From contig OZ035963.1 of NCBI GenBank assembly GCA_964034945.1, positions 37,020,361 through 37,084,360 on the forward strand: 64,000 nt of DNA. Direction: 5' to 3'. Shown here one piece after another: positions 53,917 through 64,000 of the stretch. Numbering within the stretch: the stretch's first letter is position 1; each line of letters opens with the position of its first letter. Source of the stretch: Chrysopilus asiliformis. Lineage: Eukaryota > Arthropoda > Insecta > Diptera > Rhagionidae. Position numbers and translations under genes: made by a program. The notes beneath the pieces were generated by a model, which saw only the letters and a list, made by a program, of their open reading frames with translations, had not been told where the DNA came from and searched no databases.

Positions 53917-54784
53917 CTCGATCCGTATTGCATTAACACTTATCGTAACTATTTTTTTTATTTAAAACGAATTTCTTACGTTAAAAAAAAATTTAAATCG
54001 TTTTCAGAATTTCTCGAAATTAAAATTCGCGTATTTTTCTTTATTTTAATTATCAGTACCAGGAAGACCGAGCCATGCTTGGCGACCTTAAGATCTGATT
54101 TTTTGATAATTGCTGATTTTTTGGGGAAAAACTAAATTCACATTATCTTTACAGACCTTTTCCAGAGTTTTTAAATTCCCGACCTAGAGAAAAAGGAAAT
54201 TTGCGTCATTCTTACAGGACCTTTCGTTTTAATTTTTTTTTTTTAAATAGCCCTGCTGGCATTCTTGATGATTTGAAAATCGCTGTTGTAGAATTGTAGA
54301 AAAAGTTTGATTTTTCGATTGGTGATTTTAAACAGAATGATGATGGCGATCTACTTCGAGACGCTGATTTGGTCCGTCGTCGGTTTCGGCTGTTCGGCGT
54401 GTGGCGTGACTTCTGATTGAGAAGTATTAAGATGGCTTATGATTTCAGATATTCTTTCTTTACTTCTGGTCTTAGCAGCGCGGCTAGGTTGAGTTGAAGT
54501 AGGCGACTGCTCATCAAAATGTAATGGGTCGAGCAATACGTCAGAGTGCGAAGGCCCAGGTCGCGATGAACCTGGCAAGTTATACTGGAGACAGGGTGAA
54601 ATAGTAATTACCATGAATTGTAATTCCTAATTCAGTCTGTCTCTGAGTAATTGAATCCGATTGTAATTGCAACATGATTCGTATAATGAGGTTCAGGGAA
54701 CTTGATTGTTTTGTAATTACTACTTATCGCTGCCGATAGATATTTAAAAAGTGATATTTTTAGAATGCATATCGAAAAACCTTA
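53917..54784. other. No gene recognised; one dispersed monomer
   Basis: Around 54,140-54,240 two diverged copies of the 118-bp repeat ('cttacaggacctttcgttt') occur. An 87-residue minus frame at 54,351-54,614 is Ser/Pro-rich and unrecognised. Confidence 0.4.
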
Positions 54785-54792
54785 CTCCCTAG

Positions 54793-55458
54793 CATAGTCG
54801 GGCGTTTTCAATTCCCATTCAATTTCAATTCCCATTCACTTACTGAATGGTATTTGAAATTTTTACTCCATTACCATTCAGTAGTGAATGGTAATGGCCA
54901 AAAAATTCAACTCTCCATTCACTGAATGGGAATGTAAATCCATTTCCATTCCCATTCGATTTGAGTTGAGATTTTATGATTTTAAGTGAATGGTAATTCA
55001 ATTTAGTCAAATGATTTTTTTATATGGAAAAATGCTCGAAATCGATCGAAATGAGGGCAAAGTTAATTTGCCTCAAAACGACAGGACCGATTTTTATGAT
55101 CCATATCACATTGGATAGGGATCAGTGTGGCCTATAGTACTAGATATGAGGCATTCTAGAAAAACCAAAATGGCGGCTATTAGACGACATTTTGTCCAAA
55201 TTACCCCAATAAAGACCCATCAAGATGGGTATCAAATGAAAGAGCTCTGGAAGAAACTTACAAATATCTATATCATGGGTATAAAAAAAACAAAATGGCG
55301 GCTGTTAGACGACATTCTGTTCAAATTACCCCAATAAAGACCCATCAAGATGGGTATCAAATGAAAGAGCTCTGGAAGAAACTTACAAATATCTGGAATT
55401 TGAATTTTGAATGGAATTTTGAATGCATTCAATTTTGAATTGAATACGCCCAACTCTG
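54793..55458. mobile_element. hAT-like MITE 3 (666 bp)
   Basis: Ends CATAGTCGGGCGTTTTCAATTC and, reversed, CAGAGTTGGGCGTATTC. An 8-bp target duplication CTCCCTAG flanks them (54,785-54,792; 55,459-55,466). The interior is rich in 'attcccattca' and carries a direct duplication of about 123 bp (55,168-55,290 and 55,291-55,396). It is inserted in the neighbouring tandem repeat. Confidence 0.85.
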
Positions 55459-55462
55459 CTCC

Positions 55463-55800
55463 CTAGCAATATTGCGAATTTTCATTAAGATACCTTCACG
55501 TAATTCGAAGACACCAGGCGAGGGGTATCGAGGAGAGGGAAAATTAAGGTTTGTAGTGGAAAAATCGACAGCCCTTAGCCCCTTTAGTAATACTGTAAAG
55601 TTTCATTAAGACCGGACCACCCAAATCGAAGATACCAGGCGAGGGGTATCGGGGGGAGGGAAAATTCAGGTTTGTAGTGGAAAAATCGAAAGCCCTCAGC
55701 CCCCTTAGTAATACTGTAAAGTTTCATTAAGATCGGACCACCCAATTCGAAGGTACCAGGCGAGGAGTATCGAGGGGAGGGAGAAGTCAGGTTTGTAAAT
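55463..55800. repeat. Tandem repeat, about three units of 118 bp
   Basis: Units contain 'gtttcattaagaccggaccaccca', 'accaggcgaggggtatcg' and 'ggaaaaatcga.agccct.agccc'. They lie at about 55,463-55,574, 55,575-55,691 and 55,692-55,800. The array is intruded on its left by MITE 3. Confidence 0.8.
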
Positions 55801-55829
55801 AACTTTGGTTCAGAAAAATCTACAATTCT

Positions 55830-56690
55830 GAGGATTAGAGCGGAGAAAAGCTTTTTAATGTTGATAAGCTCCAATTTTTTGATTCGTCTTGAAACCAAAA
55901 TCAAATTATCCACGTAAACTATGACGATAACTCGATCTTCTCCTTCCCCAAATACATACACGCAAGGATCCGCGGAAGTACATTTACCACCGTTCTTCGT
56001 AAAGTAGCCATCAAGTTTGTAGTACCACTTACGCCCCTATTGTTTCAATCCATATAATGGTTTAAGCAATTTGCATACCTTTTCCTCATGTTCTTCCTGA
56101 ATAAACATTTCCGGCTGTTCCATGTACACTTCGTCACTCAAATGACCTTGAACATACGCTGAAATCACAGCCATTTGATGTACATGCATCTCGTCGTTTA
56201 CAGATGTTGATAGCAACTTACGAATTACCTTTGCGTGTGTCCGCGAGAAACCAATCTCGCCTTGTATGTATAAATTTCTCCACTCTGCTTAATTTTCGTT
56301 TTCAATATCCATCTGTTCGTCAAAATATTCTTATTCGTTGGCCTAGGTACTAGCATCTATGTTCCATTTTCCTATATTCCTTCTTCCTTGTTCATGGCGG
56401 TTAGTCACAAATCGCTGTCGGTTCGACTCAAAATTTCAGACGGAATCTCAGGATTCAGAAATTGTCCGTTGTCTACTTGCCTACCTTTTCGTGGCCTACC
56501 ACGTTTACCAGTCCTTAAGATTTTTGGACGTCCTGGTCCTCGCCGTTGATCCGCACCTTCTTGTTGATCTGGTTGATGATCTTCTTTTGAAATGTCGTCG
56601 CTAGTATCCTCTTTGATGTCAACATCTTGAACGTCACCACTCGCAATATCCTCATGTGAGTGATCTTCAGTCGATTCTTCGGTTGGAATT
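55830..56690 (-). pseudogene. Copia-2 reverse transcriptase and integrase-end remnant
   Basis: From 56,690 downward the minus strand reads an acidic spacer, GRPKILRTGKRGRPRK, then KTKIKQSGEIYTYKARLV-type sequence with gaps. Next come AVISAYVQGHLSDEVYMEQP, KLLKPLYGLKQ followed by an in-frame TAG, and WYYKLDGYF. The catalytic box reads VIVIVYVDNLIL, with the second Asp of the usual YVDD replaced by Asn. Several frames are involved. Confidence 0.75.
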
Positions 56691-56694
56691 TGCC

Positions 56695-57207
56695 CAATTA
56701 ATAAAATTAATTTATTAATTTTTCTTTGATTTCACATTCACTTAGTAACTTTAATTTACTTGGCTAAAACAGTTAATTAGATTTTAACTAACAAAACAAA
56801 CAACTAACGATATTTTTACTACTTAAAAACAACTGACTAATGTCTACCGGTTAAATCAAAAACAACTTAACCGGTTAAATCAAAACCAACTGTCTTTCAT
56901 GACTTCCTTGAAACGACTCTCTAATGTGGTGACTTGGTTTCTTCAAATTAATCGAAATTACCTATTGACGTCATTACCGTACAATGACCCTTTTGCAATT
57001 CAGCATTATGAATGCATATATTTTCTTATTGAGCAATATTAATTCTTAAGAAATTAATTTGTCAATCAGGTAATATTGTAACATTTGCACAATTACAGAT
57101 ATATCATTGCGGCATGAACTTTTATTTAATTTGATTTTTGCTAATATAGACAAAGTCAATAACCTTTGTCGATATTAGCCCTAGCCGATTTCCGCGTCAC
57201 CACATTC
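56695..57207 (-). repeat. Putative Gypsy-E 3' LTR
   Basis: At 57,207 the minus strand reads a purine tract (AAAAGGGGGAGGAA) followed by TGTGGTGACGCGG, parallel to the Gypsy-C arrangement. The low end near 56,695 is inferred from where copia similarity begins. Includes a 'ccggttaaatcaaaa.caact' direct repeat at 56,845-56,890. Confidence 0.45.
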
Positions 57208-57378
57208 CTCCCCCTTTTAAAAAAGAAAAATGCAATTTTTCTAAAAAGTTACAATGGGGGATTTACTTTATTCTTATTATTTAATTTCTTATTTTATTTA
57301 ATTTTTTAATCATTTTACACATCTATAAATATTTTTTTTTTAAATCTTTACAGTGAGCTCATTTTTTTTTGTTTTATA
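57208..57378 (-). other. Gypsy-E 3' flank before the inserted element
   Basis: Purine tract and AT-rich sequence without a frame. It ends in TATA (57,375-57,378), one copy of the target duplication of the next element. Confidence 0.45.
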
Positions 57379-58103
57379 CACTCTCGAAAAAATGGAGTCG
57401 ATTACGCACCGAAAGGGAGTTTGAGGGAGTCCATCACCTTTTGGAGAAAATCCAACTCCGGGCCAAGTAGTTGCACGGTACTTCTTTTAGGTGCAATTAT
57501 TTTTGAAATTTTTAGGAGTAGCTGAAACTTTGTGTTTGACGCTACTGATTAATACTTTTGTGGTGTGTATCACACACTTCGAAGGTGCAATTTTCCAACT
57601 CCTCCTGGAGCATAAACAACTCTTTCTTTTAGTAAATTTTCCCTGAAAAGGAGTTAAATAAGTAACTACCTGGATGTGTTGCCGAAACTCTAGAACCGGA
57701 GTTTCTTTAATTACCTCGTGTATGTGCTTCTGTAACTCTGAAAGAGGAGTTAAATATCTCGCTCTCAACAGGTGTTTTTTTTATTCTGAAAAAAGGTTTA
57801 AAATATCCCCTGTCACTGCGTTCTTGTTAATAAAAAACTTTTTTAACGACACATAGGTACTTTAATTCATTTGTTATTACATTGTTATGTGTTATTACAT
57901 TGTTTAATTCATTTGTTATTACATTGTTATGACTTATATTAATCTACATGTGATATATGTGTCTATTGGGTTCAAAACGAATCTATTCCATTTTTGAAAA
58001 AAATGAAGTTACGATTGATTTTGGTTCCTACTGTTGGTTCCCACGACTTACTTAACCATTCGTTATGATCAAACCGATTTTATACCGTATAACATATAAA
58101 CTA

Positions 58104-60368
58104 TTACAACATAATTTTTGGAATAACATAAAATTTATTATCCTTGTAGTTTGAATGTACTTCAAAAGAATTTTTAATTTTTACGCTTGACAATTTTATT
58201 AAATTTTTTTCCCCTGTAGATTTAATCTCATATCCGAATACAATGGTTTTATCATAGTTTATTGTGTGATACTTCGTTGTAACAAAAAAAAAATCGTTCT
58301 TCGCCTCAACAATAAAATTAATTTTTTCAAACATAGGCCAATTTTTATAGTCCGAGAATGTTGCTAAGAAAAACCCACGTTTATATTGAAAACCACAATG
58401 CAAGTATTTTAAAATTTTTATTTCATCAGTTGATGATAGTTTAAAATTTTTTAATATGTAATTTACTGTGTCATCAAATGGAGAATTTTCTATATAAAAA
58501 GTATTTTCTACTACTGTATTTACTTCAACGGCAAATTTGTTTAAAATATATCTTGGACCATAAAACTCTTGATGAGCGGCCGCTAAAGTTTTACATATAT
58601 AAATTATAAGTATATTTATTGTTTTTTTTAATGTAATTTTTTACCAATCCTGGCGTATCCAAAAATTTGGGAAATATTGTCATGCGGATTGTTTCGTCGT
58701 AAGCCAATGGTTCTTGCTGTTTTTTCAAAAATCTCCTTTCTCTGTAAAATAGGGTATGCGTGTTTCAGAAACAATATGTCGTCCGCAAACGTGTTTTCCT
58801 CGAATAATTCTACAGCGGTCTGTGTTTTGACAGCTTTGTTGGTTTCATATCTTGAAGGACCGCAAGTTGATGTCCTATTTAAAGTTTTCAATTTATTTCC
58901 TAGGTATCCAGTTCGAGTAATTGGATTATAGAGCAAATACTACAGAAAAAATAGATTTAAATTCGTACAAAACTTTGAAATTGCATTTTACTTACATAAT
59001 TATTTTCACCGCTTCCACATAATGAAGGAAACAATGCTGCTAGTCCTTGGGCATACTCAATTTTCTCTGTTTTTGTAGGGTGGTTTCCCGCTTCTGCAAT
59101 TAATAAATTGGTGACAACGTCAACCAGTCGCCTTCTTGATGAGTCGCTTAACGTATTTGATGTGTCATATTCACGAAGAATATTCTGCCCAGTTTTAGCT
59201 TTGCTTAGATTCTGCCGAAGCTCCTTTAAAAATGGCCCTTTTTTATAAATAAAAGTGAAAAATATCTTTAGTTGTACCTTGGCTAAATGCTATTGAATTA
59301 AATTTTTGTCTTTTCGGAGCATTTTCATCAAAAAAATTCGACGGTCTTAAAGGTTGAACAAGTTGATCATAATTGCAAACCGTATCTGGGTCAGTTTGAC
59401 ACTCACAATCAGACGTCAGATTTTCAAGAGTATCTTGTGTTTGAGTTCCGACACTCTTTAATCGTGCTGCAAAATTATAAATAATTGCTATATGTTTTCT
59501 GAAAAGGTTTCAATTGATGACTGTAACTAGTAAAGACCCTCTCGCTACAGAAATAAGGTTTTACAGGTATTACAGCAAAATGCACCCAATATTTTATTTT
59601 AAAAATTCACAAAATCAATTTGCCCAAGCAACTTCAAAGAAGCACTACAATTCTATAATAAACAATTGAAAGTTTAGTGCAAGTACAAAATCTTTGAAAA
59701 ATTCTTTTGTATATTGTAATACATGAAACCCTCATGTAAACATATCCGAACGCGCGTCTGGACTGGTTCTCCAGGAGTCGAACCGCAGACGCCGGCGTCC
59801 AGTAGCCAATTGCGATCGGCCGGACGCCGTGAAACAAACCGGCAACACATATGATCATAAAACTACTCGATTTCAACGATCGCCGCGTCCAAAGGTGGGA
59901 CAGACAGACAGACTGACAGACAGACACACTGGCTGACAGACAGACAGACACGAAGGCAAGCTAAATACAAGCTTTTAAAAAATTACCATTTTTGATAAAA
60001 TTGCAAATAACTGTTTCGTTTGTGTATAACACTCAATAAATGTATAAAATAATAAATACCTTCGTTAATCACCTGGCGCAATACAAAAATTTCATCCGAT
60101 TTTGTCGGATCTCGCAAGAATAATCCAAACACTTCCTCATCGATTATTGCCCCTTCCGTGTCCGAAATCTCATGAAAAAAATTATCATTAATCGCCAAGT
60201 GGAACTTTTCGCAAGCTGAAATCAAATTTATGTAGATCGAAATATAAATATTCTATTATAAAATATACCTGATAATATCAAATCGTCTATTGTAGTCAAA
60301 TCGGCAGAGAAAACCACAAAATACCGTATCACCGTGTTGTGTTTTACACGAAAAACTCTTTGACTCAT
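58104..60368 (-). CDS. Six-exon gene of unknown function, about 486 residues
   Basis: Exons: 60,368-60,269; 60,215-60,060; 59,466-59,278; 59,237-58,996; 58,939-58,645; 58,582-58,104. All introns are GT-AG and phases match, giving 487 codons including the stop. Exons 1-2 (MSQRVFRVKHNTVIRYFVVF...GAIIDEEVFGLFL) resemble a ubiquitin-fold domain of CIDE-N/PB1 type. Exon 4 has RRRLVDVVTNLLIAEAG and EYAQGLAALFPSLCG; exon 5 has LLYNPITRTGYLGNKLKTL. The last exon has a beta-rich-looking region (FEKINFIVEAKNDFFFV). Similar uncharacterised proteins, some labelled SAMD3-like, are many-copied in fish and invertebrates as far as I recall. The 40-bp fourth intron is short for an insect. Role unknown; perhaps a transposase or accessory protein. 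Confidence 0.65.
59560..59955 (-). repeat. tRNA-derived SINE with GACA microsatellite, in intron 2
   Basis: On the minus strand GGTTCGACTCC (59,769-59,779) is an exact Pol III B box within a GC-rich tRNA-like block (about 59,740-59,830). The plus strand has a (GACA)n run at 59,897-59,953. It interrupts only intron sequence. Confidence 0.6.
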
Positions 60369-60858
60369 ATTTTTTATGTCTCGTTTACAAAGCGACTCGG
60401 GAAATACTGAGAACAAAACCAAATTTTAGGGGGAACTTACATTTAAAGGGAGCTAATTCAACTCCGATTACTGGCAAAACCGTTGAAAATGCATTCTTGT
60501 TCTTCTTACACTTAACTGTAAATTTCGTTTCGTCGGCGATGGTTGCAGGTGGCATCTAATCGAAGGAAATTCAACTCCTATTAGATGCAAATCTTGCACC
60601 ATCGGATATTGCGGTATACATGCCTTTTATAGAAGTTGAATTAACACATATTAGGGGTAAAATCGAATTTTTTTTTGTAGTGAAAAGTTTTTGGTGTTAT
60701 CGGAGTTAAAAAAAACTTTTTACTCCGCGCCGAAGTTATTTCAAATTTACTCCACGCTGTGGTGTAAAATTTTTCAGGTTTAGCACCGCTTGTCGTTAAA
60801 TTTATGCTATGTTTTCGGGCGGTGTTACTTTGTCCCCGGATTTTTTCGAGAGTGTATA

Positions 60859-61324
60859 TATTAAAGTTTCCTTATTTTCTCTTGTTTTATAACAATTTTT
60901 TTTTTGTATGACTATGTATATAGCTAATATCTAACAAATTTTTTTTTTTGAATATTAATATTATTTATTACCTGAAAATATATTTATTTTTCGTATATTA
61001 CTTAATTTGTTTTTTTCTTTTTTTTTATATTTATATACTTATGTGTAATTGTAACTATCACTTTATGTAATTATTAAAAATCATTAATTTTCCTTTATAC
61101 TATAAAAAATCCGTATACCTTCTTAGGTTATTCATCAAAATAGTGATTTACTTTAGAGAATTTTTTACTGCTTTTAGTTTCTTTCAGTGGTGATTCGTTC
61201 TTTTCTGTACCTATTCTTAACGATCTCGGTAATTCTCCTAGTTCTATTTCTACAACCCCAGCTTTGTTATTTAATTCCTGTTCCGTTAATTTGGTTTCGA
61301 TTTCTTTGTCTTCCCGTTTGGTTT
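60859..61324 (-). pseudogene. Gypsy-E C-terminal frame and AT-rich flank
   Basis: From about 61,330 to a stop near 61,126, one minus frame reads RLKTKREDKEIETKLTEQEL and on to KKFSKVNHYFDE. It is Lys/Glu-rich and probably the polyprotein tail of Gypsy-E after a deletion. The rest, to 60,859, is AT-rich with no frame. Confidence 0.4.
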
Positions 61325-61735
61325 TTAATCTAAAACCTGAGGCCTTAACTGGTAGGTTTCTTTTTTTCTGTTGTCATAATATGACTTATTCGTTTCTTTG
61401 CTTGATATAAGGTTTTTTCTAGCTACTTTGTACCCCTCTTGCAATTTCTTTCGTAGATCAAATACATAATTTTGGTAATTGTAAACTGGTTCAGGTTCTC
61501 GTTTCAATTCCGTAGGAATTTCAGGAGTGAATCCAAAAAGAGTTTCCATTGGAGTTAACCCTGTACTACGGTGAATTGTAGTATTATGCACGAACATGGC
61601 TTGACGAAGATGTCTGTTCCATGTTCGGGGGTTCTTGTCTATAAAACTCCTTAGATATTTCACTAAGGGTTTATGACTTCTCTCCAAAGCTTCAGTACTT
61701 TGCGGATGGTATGCAGTGATTTGCAATTTCTTAAA
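61325..61735 (-). pseudogene. pol: Gypsy-E integrase, C-terminal part
   Basis: ITAYHPQSTEALERSHKPL carries the catalytic Glu of the integrase core. HNTTIHRSTGLTPMETLFGF and the following helices closely parallel Gypsy-C integrase. Its 5' edge is a deletion junction at about 61,735; the first two catalytic Asp residues are missing. Confidence 0.85.
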
Positions 61736-62630
61736 TTTAATGTTAATTGATCACCCGGTAAATGAAAAATGTCGTTAAATTCTCGGCAGATATTTATCAA
61801 TTCTTCACGTTCTTCGGCGTTATACTCTTCATTGAGTTTTAGTTCTGTAATTAATTTACGAACTCTCTCTTCCCCCCGCGTTCTCACTACCCTAACTCCT
61901 ACCAAGTCATTTATTTTTCCCTTTCCTGTCAATTCCCAATCCCTTGGATTCATTATTTCAAAATCTTTCAACAGCGATGTCTCCACAACGATAGATTCAA
62001 AAAATTCACTGTTTTCGGTAGTATTCAAGATACTAACAAAAATTCTATTATTTCTTACTATTATTTCTTAAAAAAATACCTTGTTTTAATTGTTTTTTAA
62101 AACAAATTACGTCTTCATTTCCGTTGAATGGAATTTCGATAATCATGTGACTTCGTGCTGGTATTTTTGTAACTTTCATGTCCAAATGACTTAAAGTATG
62201 CTTAGGCTCGCAGCTCATACCTGATAGGTTTTTACCCCTAAAATCTTTTTCTTTTGTATTTATCGATACTTCCCTTATTAAACATTTATCTCCTTTTATG
62301 CTATTATACGCTTTTGTATCTACCCCGGACTTCATTTCTACCGGAAATTCTAAATCTAAAACTTTATTCTTTTCAATTTTTTCCTCGGCATCACCGTTAA
62401 TTTTCCCCTCAGGGCGAGATTTCTTTTGAAACATTTCGGATTCTACTTTAGTAGGTGAGTCTTGTCTGAAAAGCACATTAGGTTGCGAACTAACTGGAAA
62501 AGATTGTGTCAATGCAAACTTATTATCATTTTCCTTTGAGCCTTCAGTTTGAAAAACACAGTTTTCCTCAGATAAATGTGTTGTTTTTTCTGACTCGTTT
62601 AAAGAATTCTTCCCATGAGACCTGTGTGGC
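61736..62630 (-). pseudogene. pol: Gypsy-E pol, region before reverse transcriptase
   Basis: Frames 62,630-62,048 and 62,028-61,736 contain KIPARSHMIIEIPFNGNED and KQGIFLRN, then the helical block ELINICREFNDIFHLPGDQL. They match the linker-to-RT entry of Gypsy-C (IINICSQFHDLFHLPNDKL). A frameshift lies near 62,030-62,060. Protease and gag are cut off at 62,630 by the Gypsy-F LTR. The 3' edge joins integrase, with the whole reverse transcriptase and RNase H deleted. Confidence 0.75.
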
Positions 62631-63480
62631 CGATCACCAATCGCTACCGCGTCGTAACCTATTCTGAAATTTTGAGTAGGTTACGACTATTAATTATTAA
62701 GCCAATGTAAGTACTAAACTTGCGTATGCAATATTATGTTAAGCTACTAATTTATCTACTATACTATGTTCTACCATGGTATACTAAATTATGCCAAAGT
62801 TTACCAAATTCTACCTCGAGGTTCATGCATCGTCCCAAATTTTCATGGAATTCACATCAGATCTTTCCAAAAGATCCATCAAACACAATACTTCAAAGTG
62901 CATTGAAGCATTCCTTTCTCCGAACTAAATTCGAATTTCTTTTTAGAGCAATTGCTCTACCTTCAACAAGCTCAACAATTCTGTTGAATAACCTTGACAA
63001 CCATGCCCAACAACTTGTTGAATAACCACTCTACCTGTAACAGAGCCTAACAGCCCTGCTGCGGTGAACCGCCAACCATGCGACTGCCTAACAGCAGACC
63101 ATATTCGGAAGTGACGGTAGAATTTCATTGCAACAATTTCGAGCTACGGTTCTTTCGATTATTTCACTCAATTACCTTTTAAGCATTTCCAGCTTGTCAA
63201 TATCTCTTGAAATGGTCCATCAGTATCACCTGTTACAGTGCCTAACAGTACTGCAGCGATAGATGGCCTACCTCAGCTTACGTGATCAACCACGTCAGCA
63301 CATTAGTAGTGACGGTGATCTGATAGAACTTCAACAATATAGAACACCCTTAGCTGTCTTTTGCACAGACTTCAAGGTCTAAAATTAGAAAATAATTATA
63401 TCAAATCAATTGTCAAATCAATTATATTTATAGAGAACAACGGTAATTATTCTTATTCGGTAACCTTCAGAATCAAGTGG
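62631..63480 (-). repeat. Putative Gypsy-F 3' LTR
   Basis: The outer end is TGTGTGGCCGATCACC on the plus strand at about 62,631, right where Gypsy-E similarity stops. Internal related blocks begin 'cctaacag..ctgc.gcg' at 63,047 and 63,240. A TATAAATATA sequence on the minus strand is near 63,420. The inner limit is approximate. Confidence 0.45.
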
Positions 63481-63509
63481 TCTAGCCATTGCAAGTAGAT
63501 GGATGCAAT

Positions 63510-64000
63510 TTACGACTGTGCGTCCTCCTCGTCCTCTCCGTCCTCTCCACCATCGTCACTGGTAATCTCGAATCCTTTATAGTCCGATAACCTGCACCAG
63601 GGTCTCATTCGATCGGCGGCGTACACGGAATGAAAAGGTTTATTTGATATTTGCATTCCAGGCGGGTCCGAAAGTAAATAACGATCGTTATCAAGCACCT
63701 TCTCAACCACATAGGGTTCCTTATAACGGGGCAGATGCTTCTTCGGTTGTCCCGTCGCAGGATGTTCACACTTGATTAGAATTAAGTCATCAACTTCGTA
63801 TCTTCCAGGCGGACGTAACGAAGTGTTTCGCCGTTCAGCCGTTCTGGCGGTTTCTTTATTGGTTCGTGTAGCGACTTGATCTCGCAATTCAGCGATAGGA
63901 ATATCATCCTCATCGTCAGTAAGTTCATCATTGAGAGTCATCGTAATCTTATTGGTGAGCAAACCGTGAGGCTCGTAACCAAGCAGAATCTGTTGTGGGG
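63510..64000 (-). CDS. pol: Gypsy-F integrase C-terminus (runs off the window)
   Basis: The open frame at the window edge ends at 63,510 with an acidic tail. It has YEVDDLILIKCEHPATGQPK, RYKEPYVVEKVLD and AADRMRPWCRLSDY, the C-terminal chromatin/DNA-binding part of a Ty3/gypsy integrase. It is similar to the Gypsy-D C-terminus (KFKGPFIVTKVLD; RLKPWCSFEEL). Just upstream, LLGYEPHGLLTNKI matches the usual segment before it. The catalytic core lies beyond 64,000. Confidence 0.85.
   Translation of the reverse strand, partial: PQQILLGYEPHGLLTNKITMTLNDELTDDEDDIPIAELRDQVATRTNKETARTAERRNTSLRPPGRYEVDDLILIKCEHPATGQPKKHLPRYKEPYVVEKVLDNDRYLLSDPPGMQISNKPFHSVYAADRMRPWCRLSDYKGFEITSDDGGEDGEDEEDAQS

Larger units (their letters stand above)
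57379..60854 (-). mobile_element. 3.48-kb terminal-inverted-repeat element with an intact spliced gene
   Basis: The 15-bp perfect terminal repeats are CACTCTCGAAAAAAT. TATA flanks both ends (57,375-57,378; 60,855-60,858), giving a 2- or 4-bp duplication. CAC termini with 2-4 bp duplications suggest the CACTA/Mirage/Chapaev group. Both subterminal regions are crowded with AACTCC/GGAGTT motifs in both orientations (left about 57,416-57,760; right about 60,450-60,760), like transposase-binding arrays of CACTA elements. The only gene found is the spliced one on the minus strand, which lacks a transposase motif I recognise. Inserted in Gypsy-E. Confidence 0.75.

Noticed and set aside
57487..57768. 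93-residue minus frame in the 57,379-60,854 element
   Set aside because: It covers the subterminal AACTCC motif region, after the stop of the spliced gene, and has no domain signal.
59634..59951. 105-residue Cys/Ser-rich minus frame
   Set aside because: Its N-terminus is the GACA microsatellite and the rest is the tRNA-like SINE within intron 2.

Overview
The window looks like transposon-dense, AT-rich DNA from an insect. It holds many Ty3/gypsy LTR elements (several errantivirus-like), a BEL/Pao element with an envelope gene, copia remnants, LINEs with zinc-knuckle ORF1s, and mariner, Tc1, Harbinger and hAT DNA transposons. No ordinary host gene could be identified. Assignments come from reading translations and repeats by eye. 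Names such as Gypsy-A to Gypsy-H are local labels.

Layout. 1-5.1 kb: short repeats, an hAT-like MITE, a 1.7-kb fold-back element, tandem repeats and tRNA-like SINE pieces. 5.1-8.7 kb: 3' half of a BEL/Pao element with env and a recent 465-bp tandem duplication. 9.0-12.65 kb: gag wreck and probable LTR of Gypsy-H, invaded by a tandem-array repeat. 12.655-19.887 kb: Gypsy-A, whose pol holds a Harbinger element (14.94-17.11 kb), which in turn holds a mariner (15.48-16.78 kb). 19.9-36.0 kb: dismembered errantivirus Gypsy-B (LTR at 35.48 kb, primer site, an unidentified leader ORF, gag, protease, then an env scrap at 20 kb). It is broken by a truncated hAT (20.4-22.6 kb) and by complete Gypsy-C (24.609-35.016 kb, target duplication CTTG). 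Gypsy-C carries a DD41D mariner and a truncated mariner.

36.0-44.6 kb: an integrase scrap, then LINE-B ORF1 split by complete Gypsy-D (36.958-43.828 kb, target duplication TTAC), itself split by a 5'-truncated LINE with a 12-bp target duplication. 44.7-48.6 kb: a plus-strand gypsy RT scrap, mostly empty DNA, and a decayed multicopy gene with a C2H2 finger. 48.6-51.5 kb: LINE-A with two MITEs. 51.5-56.7 kb: a Tc1 deletion derivative, two copia remnants, another hAT-like MITE and tandem repeats. 56.7-62.6 kb: Gypsy-E remnants surrounding a 3.48-kb terminal-inverted-repeat element (57,379-60,854). 62.6-64 kb: LTR and integrase end of Gypsy-F, which runs off the window.

Two things stand out. First, the 57,379-60,854 element carries an apparently intact six-exon gene of about 486 codons with no transposase signature I recognise. 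Second, almost every element with a readable strand, including all LTR elements but one RT scrap, lies on the minus strand. With the deep nesting and env-class retroelements, this resembles a one-strand piRNA cluster of the flamenco type. That is inference and needs small-RNA data.
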